Shown here: piece by piece, positions 34,930 to 46,059 of the stretch
How the letters are laid out: every line of letters starts with the position of its first letter
How positions within the stretch are numbered: the first letter of the stretch is position 1
NCBI GenBank assembly: GCA_030549495.1
Contig: JAUIRK010001034.1
Span: forward strand, 806,001 to 870,000
Source of the DNA: Nectonema munidae
Lineage: Eukaryota; Nematomorpha; Nectonematoida; Nectonematidae
DNA length: 64,000 nt
Direction of reading: 5' to 3'
Made by a program: the position numbers and the translations under genes
The notes under the pieces: model-generated
The model's database searches: none
What the model was told of the DNA's origin: nothing
Seen by the model: only the letters and a program-made list of their open reading frames with translations

Positions 34930-36748
34930 TCAATAGGATTTTTGTTTTTGAGCAACCAGTTCATGAATCTTTGGCTCAGTGACAGCCAGTGCACCCCTTG
35001 AAATGGTAGAGAAGGCATCAATTAGTATAAACTTAACTTTATTAAAACCCAACTCTAAAACATAAAAAGTATTAAGGTTATATGTAGGTAAGTAATGAAT
35101 TGATATGATTAAGATACTATATAGATGTAATATGACATACCTCAAGTCGTCTTCCACAGATAGCTTGTTCCTTGATTTTGTTTTTATTACCAGTAATGCA
35201 GAAAACCCACTTTCGCACAAATAGGTTGAAGCAAAAGAACTCGAACGGGTAGATCACTAATTTTTGGATATGATTCCATCATTGAACACCAGAAGCTAGG
35301 CAAGGAGTTTGATAGGAACAAATTCTTGGCTGTTGAATCGTGGATAAGCTCAAAGAACTCTTCTTGAGCCTCTTCTAATACATCATCAACATGACATAAA
35401 AACGGGTTTTTTGCTAATTCTGCATTTTTAGTGCTTAAGTCAGGAAAGTATCGGCCAAATTCATCGTCTAGCTGAGACAAGTGATCCATGATTTCCTTGG
35501 ATAAAGTGCTTGGGACATGACCATCAGCAAAAATTTCACCCAATAATGGAAACATTATAAATTTTCCTAAACTCACTCTGTTCTTATACAGCTTCAATTT
35601 TGCCAAAAATGCTAGTATTGAGTCACAGTAGTTGTGCATACTTTTCCTTGGAGTTTTAAGTTCACCTGGTTCATTATTTCAAATATGTCTACAAGATAAG
35701 ACAGACGGAGCTCAAAGTGTTTAGATTTCAATATCTCCAACAGCTCATATTTTTTCTTGGCAAGAAACATTTCAACGTTTTCGCGAAGAGAAAAGAAGCG
35801 GGACAAAAATCTTCCTACAGACAACCACCTGACGGATGTATAAAAGAGCAAAGAACTATGTTTGGATTCCATGTCATGGCAGAATTGCTGGAACAGAGAT
35901 TTTAACATAGTCCACGACCTTTACAATACCTTTGAACATTGAAAGAAGCCCAGGAGGAAGTGATTTAGAAGCGAGAGCCTCCCGATGAATGAAGCAGTGC
36001 ACACCAACTGCATTTGGTGCGTTGGATTTTACTTTTGCCTGGAAACCTGACCTCGACCCAAGTATAGCTGGAGCTCCATAAGTTGTGATTCCAACAAGAT
36101 TATTCCAACTCAAACTATGCTGGTCAAAAAACGATGATACAGTATTAATCACATCAGTGGCCGTACTTGACGTTTCATTATTTTTACAACAAAGGAATTC
36201 CTCTTTGATTGTGCCTCTGAACAGGTATCGGCAGTATACCAATAGCTAGCACGCCATTGATACATCAGTGGATTCATCGACCTGTATAGCAAAAATGAAG
36301 GATGTTTTTATCTCTTCAATAATTTGTTCTTTCACATCAACCGACATGTCACTCATTCTTCGCTGGATCGTATTATTCGAAATAGGTATATCAGTCAGTT
36401 TCTGTGCTGCTTCTTTTCCAATAACCAAATGAATCATTTCTTTTGCACAAGGTAGAATCAATTCTTCAGCAATTGTGTGTGCTTTTTTCCGGGCTACTAA
36501 AAAGCCACGCTGCTGTATGATGCTTCAAATATGTTCCCTCTCTTCTCTTGAAAGCTACCAGTCGCATCACGTTTTTGTCTCTTCAAGTCACCAGCTTTCT
36601 TCTTGAAGAAATCGTTTTCCTTGCTTGCATATTCCGGAAGGCATCTCGTCAGGTGAAGTTGTAATTTTGAAGGCTTCAGTGAATCATTTCCCAGAACGCA
36701 AAAACAAATAACACACTGTGGGAGATCTACATTATTTTTTTGAATCAA
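34930..36748 (-). pseudogene. hAT transposase (ZBED5/SCAND3-like), with a probable intron
   Basis: The N-terminus is a BED-like zinc finger: CVICFCVLGNDSLKPSKLQL then HLTRCLPEY. A frame shift near 36520 precedes AHTIAEELILPCAKEMI and ISNNTIQRRMSDMS. The first catalytic block is FAIQVDESTDVSMA, followed by a stop codon in frame at about 36246. Next come EFLCCKNN, VGITTYGAPAILGSRSGF, VHCFIHREALASKSLPPG and VRWLSVGRFLSRFF, all landmarks of this family, then ISDLPVRVLLLQP and CESGFSALLVIKTKSRNKLS near the end. An intron (GTATGT to TTTCAAG, 35140-34997, 144 bp) would restore DDLRGALAVTEPKIHELV, matching the family's C-terminus. It has at least four breaks. Confidence 0.85.
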
Positions 36749-37335
36749 AGTAAATCCTCACTGAAGATAATCTTCCGAAAACTTTCTCTATTTAATATTA
36801 ATTGATTAAAATGAAAGTTAACATATAACTCTAACTAGGATATTCATATTTTAAACAAAAAATTGAAAACAATAGGAAAAATTAGTGCATTTTGTGATTT
36901 AAGATTTATAAACGAATGCAAAAATGGGAATGGAATGCAAAAAAATACGAGAACAGAGCTTTTTATAGCACAAACATAAAGATTATTTTATAAGTTGATA
37001 ATTTTTATGAAATTTATAATCATTATTGTTAATAGTTGTAAACACAAAAATTCAATATATATAAAATAACTACTTACTTGCTAACCAAAATAATATTTAT
37101 AATAAAATTTTTTTCCAATTAAAATATAAATTTTTCAAAAATATTATAACTAATAAAAAAGCATATATAAACATTCAAAATATGAAACTTTAAAAAAGGG
37201 AAGAAAATATTTTTTTAAAAAAGCTCTAAATATATATATATTTATATTGATTTGGAAAATAGAAGTATATTAAAGGAGATTAAGCATAAGTAGTTTGAAG
37301 TAAAATTTCCATGGACACCCGGTTGGGAATCACTG
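34930..37335 (-). mobile_element. hAT element of the ZBED5/SCAND3-like type
   Basis: The right end reads GGTTGGGAATCACTG, finishing at 37335; read inward this is CAGTGATTCCCAACC, a typical hAT terminus. The transposase runs leftward on the minus strand from 36748 to 34930. About 590 bp of AT-rich 5' non-coding sequence lie between the right end and the gene. The left terminus was not recognised, so the lower boundary is the end of the coding region. The frame breaks mark an inactive but not ancient copy. Confidence 0.8.
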
Positions 37336-37544
37336 GTATAGTTGAAAGATAAAATTCTTTACTTTTAAAGATTATTGCTCATCTTCATTCAAAATAATTT
37401 TTATTATAACTAGTAGGATGGTGCACGTGAACAACTACATGCTGTAATATTTCCGTGTATTTTTTTGACCGTATAATGATCTCTAATTTGATTGGTGAAT
37501 TTTATGTCAATCAATATGATTCTACCTACAGATAGACGCTATGA
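37336..37544. other. Left flank of the minisatellite
   Basis: Ordinary AT-rich DNA except for a motif at about 37514-37560 (CTACCTACAGATAGACG then CTATGATAG). A close relative, CTACCTACAGACAGGCG, lies at about 45280 on the other side of the minisatellite in the same orientation. Confidence 0.55.
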
Positions 37545-37615
37545 TAGTATGGTGAAGATAAAGATTATGATAATAAAAGTGACTATAATGATGATAATAA
37601 ATGTCGCTAGAAAAA

Positions 37616-37874
37616 TGGGCGTGAGTAAGGTTGGTTAGATACTGCATTTCTATATCTCAAGGTCTTGTGTTCGATTCTGTTTCAAGCCTACTTTCCTCAT
37701 AGTTCAATACAAGGGGCGCAACTATGCCTTCTCGATGAAAACACCACATGGTAGTTTACCTTTTAGGGTTAGGAATAGCTTTATGGTTAGTTAATATAGT
37801 TAACCCTATATGTAAAGTGTGTATTTTTTATCGTGAGATGATGACATGTTCGTTTTTAGCATAGTCGTATATAT
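37616..37874 (+). repeat. tRNA-derived SINE, copy 2, inserted in the minisatellite
   Basis: Starting TGGGCGTGAGTAAGG, this copy shares the tRNA-like head GGTTGGTTAGATACTG, the B-box region (TGTTCGATTC, here mutated) and the body block AAGCCTACTTTCCTCATAG with copy 1 at 32759. It ends near GTCGTATATAT. Flanking words GCTAGAAAAA at 37606 and GCTAAAAAG at 37875 could be a target-site duplication with small changes. Its 5' end is intact and shows what the first SINE looked like before the MITE entered. Confidence 0.7.
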
Positions 37875-38929
37875 GCTAAAAAGTACTATGATGATCATAA
37901 AGAGAAAAATGGTGATGATAAAAAGAAAAATGAAGATAAGTTGACTATGATGATGATAATAAAGGTGACTATAATGATGATGATGATAAAGAGAAAGATG
38001 ATGAAAATAAAGGTGGACTATGATAATAAATAGAAAAATGATGATAATAAAGGTGACTATAATGATGATGATGATGATAAAAATAAAGGTGGACTATGAT
38101 GATAATAAATAGAAAAATGATAATAAAGGTGACTATGATAGGAAAAGTTTATGATAAAAAGGTGACTATGATGATGATAATAAAGGTGACTATAATGATG
38201 ATGATAACGAATAAAGGTGGACTATGATAATAAATAGAAAAATGATGATAATAAAGGTGACTATAATGATGATAAATAGCAAAATAAGATAAAGGTGACT
38301 ATGATGATGATGATGATAATAAAGGTGACTATAATGATGATGATGATAAAGAGAAAGATGATAAAAATAAAGGTGGACTATGATAATAAATAGAAAAATG
38401 ATGATAATAAAGGTGACTATGATGATGATAAATAGAAAAATAAGATAAAGGTGACTATGAAGATGATGATGATAATAAAGGTGGACTATGATAATAAATA
38501 GAAAAATGATGATAATAAAGGTGACTATGATAGGGAAAGATTATGATAAAAAGGTGACTATAATGATGATGATGATGATAAAGATGATGATAATAAAGGT
38601 GGACTATGATAATAAATAGAAAAATGATGATAATAAAGGTGACTATGATAGGGAAAGATTATGATAAAAAGGTGACTATAATGATGATGATGATAAAAAT
38701 AAAGGTGGACTATGATGATAATAAATAGAAAAATGATAATAAAGGTGACTATGATAGGAAAAGTTTATGATAAAAAGATGACTATGATGATGATGATGAT
38801 AATAAAGGTGACTATAATGATGATGATAAAGAGAAAGATGATAAAGAATAAAGGTGGACTATGATAATAAATAGAAAAATGATGATAATAAAGGTGACTA
38901 TGATGATGATAAATAGCAAAATAAGATAA

Positions 38930-41900
38930 AGGTGACTATGATGATGATGATGATAATACAGGTGACTATAATGATGATGATGATAAAGATGATAAAGAAT
39001 AAAGGTGGACTATGATAATAAATAGAAAAATGATGATAATAAAGGTGACTATGATGATGATAAATAGCAAAATAAGATAAAGGTGACTATGATGATGATG
39101 ATGATAATACAGGTGACTATAATGATGATGATGATAAAGAGAAAGATGATAAAGAATAAAGGTGGACTATGATAATAAATAGAAAAATGATGATAATAAA
39201 GGTGACTATGATGATGATAAATAGAAAAATAAGATAAAGGTGACTATGAAGATGATAATAAAGGTGGACTATGATAATAAATAGAAAAATGATGATAATA
39301 AAGGTGACTATGATAGGGAAAGATTATGATAAAAAGGTGACTATAATGATGATGATGATGATAAAGAGAAAGATGATTATAATAAAGGTGGACTATGATA
39401 ATAAATAGAAAAATGATGATAATAAAGGTGACTATGATAGGGAAAGATTATGATAAAAAGGTGACTATAATGATGATGATGATGATAAAGAGAAAGATGA
39501 TGATAATAAAGGTGGACTATGATAATGAATAGAAAAATGATGATAATAAAGTTGACTATGATAGGGAAAGATTATGATAAAAAGGTGACTATAATGATGA
39601 TGATGATACAAATAAAGGTGGACTATGATGATAATAAATAGAAAAATGATAATAAAGGTGACTATGATAGGAAAAGTTTATGATAAAAAGGTGACTATGA
39701 TGATGATGATGATAATAAAGGTGACTATAATGATGATGATAAAGAATAAAGGTGGACTATGATAATAAATAGAAAAATGATGATAATAAAGGTGACTATG
39801 ATGATGATAAATAGCAAAATAAGATAAAGGTGACTATGAAGATGATGATGATAATAAAGGTGGACTATGATAATAAATAGAAAAATGATGATAATAAAGG
39901 TGACTATGATAGGGAAAGATTATGATAAAAAGGTGACTATAATGATGATGATGATGATAAAGAGAAAGATGATGATAATAAAGGTGGACTATGATAATAA
40001 ATAGAAAAATGATGAAATTAAAGGTGACTATGATAGGGAAAGATTATGATAAAAAGGTGACTATAATGATGATGATGATGATAAAGAGAAAGATGATGAT
40101 AATAAAGGTGGACTATGATAATAAATAGAAAAATGATGATAATAAAGGTGACTATGATACGGAAAGATTATGATAAAAAGGTGACTATGATGATGATGAT
40201 GATAAAAATAAAGGTGGACTATGATGATAATAAATAGAAAAATGATAATAAAGGTGACTATGATAGGAAAAGTTTATGATAAAAAGGTGACTATGATGAT
40301 GATGATGATGATAATAAAGGTGACTATAATGATGATGATAAAGAGAAAGATGATAAAAAATAAAGGTGGACTATGATAATAAATAGAAAAATGATGATAA
40401 TAAAGGTGACTATGATAGGGAAAGATTATGATAAAAAGGTGACTATAATGATGATGATGATGATAAAGAGAAAGACGATGATAATAAAGGTGGACTATGA
40501 TAATAAATAGAAAAATGATGAAATTAAAGGTGACTATGATAGGGAAAGATTATGATAAAAAGGTGACTATAATGATGATGATGATGATAAAGAGAAAGAT
40601 GATGATAATAAAGGTGGACTATGATAATAAATAGAAAAATGATGATAATAAAGGTGACTATGATACGGAAAGATTATGATAAAAAGGTGACTATGATGAT
40701 GATGATGATAAAAATAAAGGTGGACTATGATGATAATAAATAGAAAAATGATAATAAAGGTGACTATGATAGGAAAAGTTTATGATAAAAAGGTGACTAT
40801 AATGATGATGATGATGATAATAAAGGTGACTATAATGATGATGATAAAGAGAAAGATGATAAAAAATAAAGGTGGACTATGATAATAAATAGAAAAATGA
40901 TGATAATAAAGGTGACTATGCTGATGATAAATAGCAAAATAAGATAAAGGTGACTATGATGATGATGATGATAATACAGGTGACTATAATGATGATGATG
41001 ATAAAGATGATAAAGAATAAAGGTGGACTATGATAATAAATAGAAAAATGATGATAATAAAGGTGACTATGATGATGATAAATAGCAAAATAAGATAAAG
41101 GTGACTATGATGATGATGATGATAATACAGGTGACTATAATGATGATGATGATAAAGAGAAAGATGATAAAGAATAAAGGTGGACTATGATAATAAATAG
41201 AAAAATGATGATAATAAAGGTGACTATGATGATGATAAATAGAAAAATAAGATAAAGGTGACTATGAAGATGATAATAAAGGTGGACTATGATAATAAAT
41301 AGAAAAATGATGATAATAAAGGTGACTATGATAGGGAAAGATTATGATAAAAAGGTGACTATAATGATGATGATGATGATAAAGAGAAAGATGATGATAA
41401 TAAAGGTGGACTATGATAATAAATAGAAAAATGATGATAATAAAGCTGACTATGATAGGGAAAGATTATGATAAAAAGGTGACTATAATGATGATGATGA
41501 TGATAAAGAGAAAGATGATGATAATAAAGGTGGACTATGATAATGAATAGAAAAATGATGATAATAAAGTTGACTATGATAGGGAAAGATTATGATAAAA
41601 AGGTGACTATAATGATGATGATGATAAAAATAAAGGTGGACTATGATGATAATAAATAGAAAAATGATAATAAAGGTGACTATGATAGGAAAAGTTTATG
41701 ATAAAAAGGTGACTATGATGATGATGATGATAATAAAGGTGACTATAATGATGATGATAAAGAATAAAGGTGGACTATGATAATAAATAGAAAAATGATG
41801 ATAATAAAGGTGACTATGATGATGATAAATAGCAAAATAAGATAAAGGTGACTATGAAGATGATGATGATAATAAAGGTGGACTATGATAATAAATAGAA

Positions 41901-42980
41901 AAATGATGATAATAAAGGTGACTATGATAGGGAAAGATTATGATAAAAAGGTGACTATAATGATGATGATGATGATAAAGAGAAAGATGATGATAATAAA
42001 GGTGGACTATGATAATAAATAGAAAAATGATGAAATTAAAGGTGACTATGATAGGGAAAGATTATGATAAAAAGGTGACTATAATGATGATGATGATGAT
42101 AAAGAGAAAGATGATGATAATAAAGGTGGACTATGATAATAAATAGAAAAATGATGATAATAAAGGTGACTATGATACGGAAAGATTATGATAAAAAGGT
42201 GACTATGATGATGATGATGATAAAAATAAAGGTGGACTATGATGATAATAAATAGAAAAATGATAATAAAGGTGACTATGATAGGAAAAGTTTATGATAA
42301 AAAGGTGACTATGATGATGATGATGATGATAATAAAGGTGACTATAATGATGATGATAAAGAGAAAGATGATAAAAAATAAAGGTGGACTATGATAATAA
42401 ATAGAAAAATGATGATAATAAAGGTGACTATGATAGGGAAAGATTATGATAAAAAGGTGACTATAATGATGATGATGATGATAAAGAGAAAGATGATAAT
42501 AAAGGTGGACTATGATAATAAATAGAAAAATGATGAAATTAAAGGTGACTATGATAGGGAAAGATTATGATAAAAAGGTGACTATAATGATGATGATGAT
42601 GATAAAGAGAAAGATGATGATAATAAAGGTGGACTATGATAATAAATAGAAAAATGATGATAATAAAGGTGACTATGATACGGAAAGATTATGATAAAAA
42701 GGTGACTATGATGATGATGATGATAAAAATAAAGGTGGACTATGATGATAATAAATAGAAAAATGATAATAAAGGTGACTATGATAGGAAAAGTTTATGA
42801 TAAAAAGGTGACTATAATGATGATGATGATGATAATAAAGGTGACTATAATGATGATGATGATAAAGAGAAAGATGATAAAAAATAAAGGTGGACTATGA
42901 TAATAAATAGAAAAATGATGATAATAAAGGTGACTATGCTGATGATAAATAGCAAAATAAGATAAAGGTGACTATGATGA
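38930..42980. repeat. Two copies of a 2,018-bp higher-order repeat
   Basis: Rare variants recur at a constant spacing. A C in AATACAGG is at 38959 and 40977, and again at 39110 and 41128. A G in GATAATGAATAG is at 39527 and 41545. The C in GATACGG is at 40160 and 42178. The variant CTGATGATAAATAGC is at 40921 and 42939. All these pairs are 2,018 bp apart. The sequence between differs at only a few places, so the second copy is a recent duplication. Inside each copy there is also a shorter repeat of about 503-506 bp (GATACGG at 40160 and 40666). Confidence 0.9.
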
Positions 42981-43253
42981 TGATGATGATAATAAAGGTG
43001 ACTATAATGATGATGATGATAAAGAGAAAGATGATAAAAATAAAAGTTGACTATGATAATAAATAGAAAAATGATGATAATAAAAATGACTATGATGATA
43101 ATAAATAGAAAAATGAAGATAAAGGTGACTATGATGATGATAATAAAAGTGACTATGAGTGCCTATGATGATGGGATGATGAGAATGATGATAAGACTAT
43201 AATGTTGATGATGATAAAGAGAAAGATTAAGATTAAAAAGGTGACTATTATGA

Positions 43254-44212
43254 ATGAATGAATGAAAAGTTTATTTAAAGCGAAACTACTGCTAAAATGT
43301 ATTTAGACTGTACAGTCTCGCTATACACAAAAATATAAACACGGTAGAAAACATAGAAGAATTCGATTAGGAAAAATACATCAAAAGCTGACATTACATG
43401 TGAATAGAAATGTTTTCGTCTTTTTTAAAGGATAAAAAGTCTTCATTTCTTCTCAAGAAGAAGGGTAAGGAATTCCAGAGTCTTGCAGCATTTTTGACAA
43501 TTGTACCATGACATCCTGGATATACACAAACGCATCCTTCCATTGATAGTCATTTTCTTTGCAAAATATTGTGGAACTTTGAATCTTAAGCATTTGAATG
43601 TTTGAATTAGATTTTTGAAGACAATTCTTTTTTTATATTAAGCCAGTGTAGTTTTTTTAATTCGAAAGTAACACTTTGCCGTTTAGGTATTTTAGTAATC
43701 ATTCTAGCACATGTGTTCTGTAGAACCTGGAGTTTTTTTGTACTGATATTCGTATCTTTCATAAAGAACGGAGTTACAGTAGTCAAGTTTACTTAACACA
43801 AAGGAATTGAGTAATATCTTCATATTTGTTTGAGACAAATGCTTTTTAATTTTGAAAAAACTTTTTATAAAACTGTAGCCGCTTTTCAAAATGTTTGCAA
43901 TCTCTTGATCAAAACATAAATTTTTATCAATACAAACACCAAGAATATCTACTTTGTCAAGAACAGGTAAATGCACGCCATTGCAAAGAGGTATGCTTGA
44001 AAAATAGATTTCATGATTTTGTGAAGGTGATGAAAAAATGATTACTTTTATTTTTCTTTCATTTAGTTTCAAGTTGAAGTTTGCGAACAAGACGGAGAGA
44101 TATTACAAAAGTTGAGGAATCGTGTAGTTTAACATGGAATATTCGAATTTGAAGTCGAACTCTTTAAATACAAATATGTCATCAGCATAAGTGAAAGATT
44201 CAAATCCAGTTG
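43254..44212 (-). mobile_element. LINE copy 4 (CR1/L2-like), 5'-truncated, with target duplication
   Basis: A 959-bp insert inside the minisatellite. Its 3' end, read on the minus strand, is a TTCA repeat tail. The 8-bp word TATTATGA flanks it at 43246-43253 and 44213-44220, a likely target duplication. It begins within the RT just before the catalytic box (TYADDIFVF), contains LNERKIKVIIFSSPSQ, DILGVCIDKNLCFD and LDYCNSVLYE, and then a decayed C-terminal region. The DYCNS motif and TTCA-type tail fit the CR1/L2 branch, different from LINE copies 1-3. Confidence 0.85.
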
Positions 44213-44539
44213 TATTATGATGATGATAAAAAGGAGACAATGATGGTGATAAAGAGAAAGAATATGATAAAAAAAAAAGTGACTATGATGATGATGTGAA
44301 AAGATGATGATAATAATGGTGACTATAATGATGATGATAATAATAGTGACTATAATGATGATAATAATAAATGTGACGATGTAGAGGCTAACAAGAAGGA
44401 GGAAGAAGAAGATAATAATGATGAGAGGGAAGAAGATGGTGATACTGTTGATGTGAATGAAACAGAAAAAGAAGATGATAATGATAATAAAAAAGATGGA
44501 GATGATCATGAGAAAGAAGACGATGATGATGATAAAGAT

Positions 44540-44765
44540 AACGATGACGTGATGATGATAAAGATGACGGTGGCGTGATGATGATGATAAAGTTGACAAT
44601 GGCGTGATGATGATGATAAAGATGACGATGGTGTGATGATGATGGTAAAGATGACGATGGCGTGATGATGATGATAAGATGACGATGGCGTGATGATGAT
44701 GATAAAGATGACGATGGCGTGATGATGATGATAAAGATGACGATGGCGTGATGATGATGAGCGAG
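44540..44765. repeat. 29-bp sub-array in the minisatellite
   Basis: Seven to eight copies of GATGACGATGGCGTGATG followed by ATGATGATAAA, each 28-29 bp, with few differences. The unit is distinct from the main array words, so this part expanded separately. Long open minus-strand runs here read as His/Ser/Ile low-complexity peptide and are not genes. Confidence 0.85.
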
Positions 44766-45589
44766 AAAAAGTTTGTGATAATGACGATGATGAGCAGGAA
44801 GAAGATGATAATGATGTTGATAGGAAAGAAGAAGATTATAGTGATGAAAAGTTAAAGAAAAAAATCGTGAAAATAATGATGGTGAAAAAGAAGAAGAAAT
44901 TGATGATGTTGATAAAAAGGAGAAGACGATGATGATAAAGTTGAAGATAATGAGGAGAAAGAAGAATAATATAGTTATGATGATGATGAAGAAAAATAGG
45001 GTGAAAATGATGTGAAAGAAGATAATATAGATATATGGGAAAGAAAGAGAAGTGGAGAGTAAAAGTTTGTGGTTGTTACAAATCAGGCAACAAATTGTGT
45101 GAATATTCTGGCGCTCAGGCCTTTGAGCGGATAATACCTTTTTATGCAAGGGGGATATGGAAACCAGAAATGTTTCGTCATAATAATACAGATTGAAAAA
45201 AAAGATTTTTATATTTTATATAAATTTGAAAATTTTTTTTCAATTTTTTTTCTAATAATTTGAACCAATCTAAAAATGATACTACCTACAGACAGGCGAT
45301 AGGTTATTATAATATAGAAAAGATAATTACTACTAAAAAATTACTCTTGATTCTTGAACAGAAGAATCCAACATAGAATTGTTGAAGGAAAATTAAATTT
45401 AAAATTATATTTTATGTCTCACATTGTTATTGAAACCATTTAAATATATATATTATTCTTGGAGTGTTTTTTTTTGATAATTTTAGAGTACAAGAGAAAG
45501 AATAAAAATAGATTATGATTCGCCCCACTTCTTAAAATAAAAGAGTTAATAGTTGAGAATAAGATAACGGCCCCAGAATAGTAGTACTG

Positions 45590-46040
45590 CGAAGCTGCAT
45601 TTTGTAGAAGGCGGATAAATTTGTCAGCTTCTCAGCACTCTAATCCCTGCAACACACTCCTTCCTAATCCATATGAACATCATCCTGGGACTCAGGCACC
45701 AGTCACATCAATCTTTGAAGCACTCCCATTCAAATGAACTCATAATAATCAATTTTATATTTCTCTCCTTCTCCCTCTTTACGAGATTTAATCCTCTAAT
45801 TACAAACAAAGTCTTCTTTCTCTTTTTATAAGCCATAAAGCTATACACCTAAACGCTAAGAACGAATTCATCGCAGTACCATGTTTGCTTAACCTAAGGC
45901 TAAAAAACAACAACACCCTATCAGTGGTAAGCAATATTTCTCCGCTCGAGGGTGTAGTGGGCGTAAATCCCGCCTCTCCTCCCTCCCTACCTCTGTTTCT
46001 CAGATTTGATGATGATATATTTTGATGAGAATAAATCAAA
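45590..46040. other. Richer-composition island
   Basis: No transposon or repeat signature. The stretch holds CGCTCGAGGGTGTAGTGGGCG, pyrimidine-rich runs (TCTCCTCCCTCCCTACC), a TATA-like TTTTTATAAGCC and an AATAATCAATTTTAT core of the type bound by Cad/Hox proteins. Possible promoter or enhancer; no exon recognised. Confidence 0.3.
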
Positions 46041-46059
46041 GTTGTGAAAAAAAGTGATT

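Larger units (their letters stand above)
37545..45020. repeat. Large GATGAT-type minisatellite with higher-order structure
   Basis: About 7.5 kb made of variants of AAAGGTGACTATGATGATGA, AAAGGTGGACTATGATAATA and GATAAAGAGAAAGATGAT units, interrupted by one SINE and one LINE. Units are arranged in sentences of roughly 90-500 bp that recur in the same order. Between about 38.93 and 42.98 kb a 2,018-bp block is present twice, nearly identical. The right part (44.2-45.0 kb) uses other, more acidic-looking words. Read in one frame many units would give KGDYDDD-type peptides, but GGTGGACTATGA brings a stop, so the array is not coding today. Confidence 0.95.

Noticed and set aside
34930-36748. hAT transposase as a domesticated host gene
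   Set aside because: The frame has several shifts and an in-frame stop, and a hAT terminus is present on one side, so it is a dead transposon copy.
44129-45149. Long minus-strand open frames reading as His/Ser/Ile-rich protein
   Set aside because: They are translations of ATC/ATG-type minisatellite units; low complexity, no family, no gene structure.
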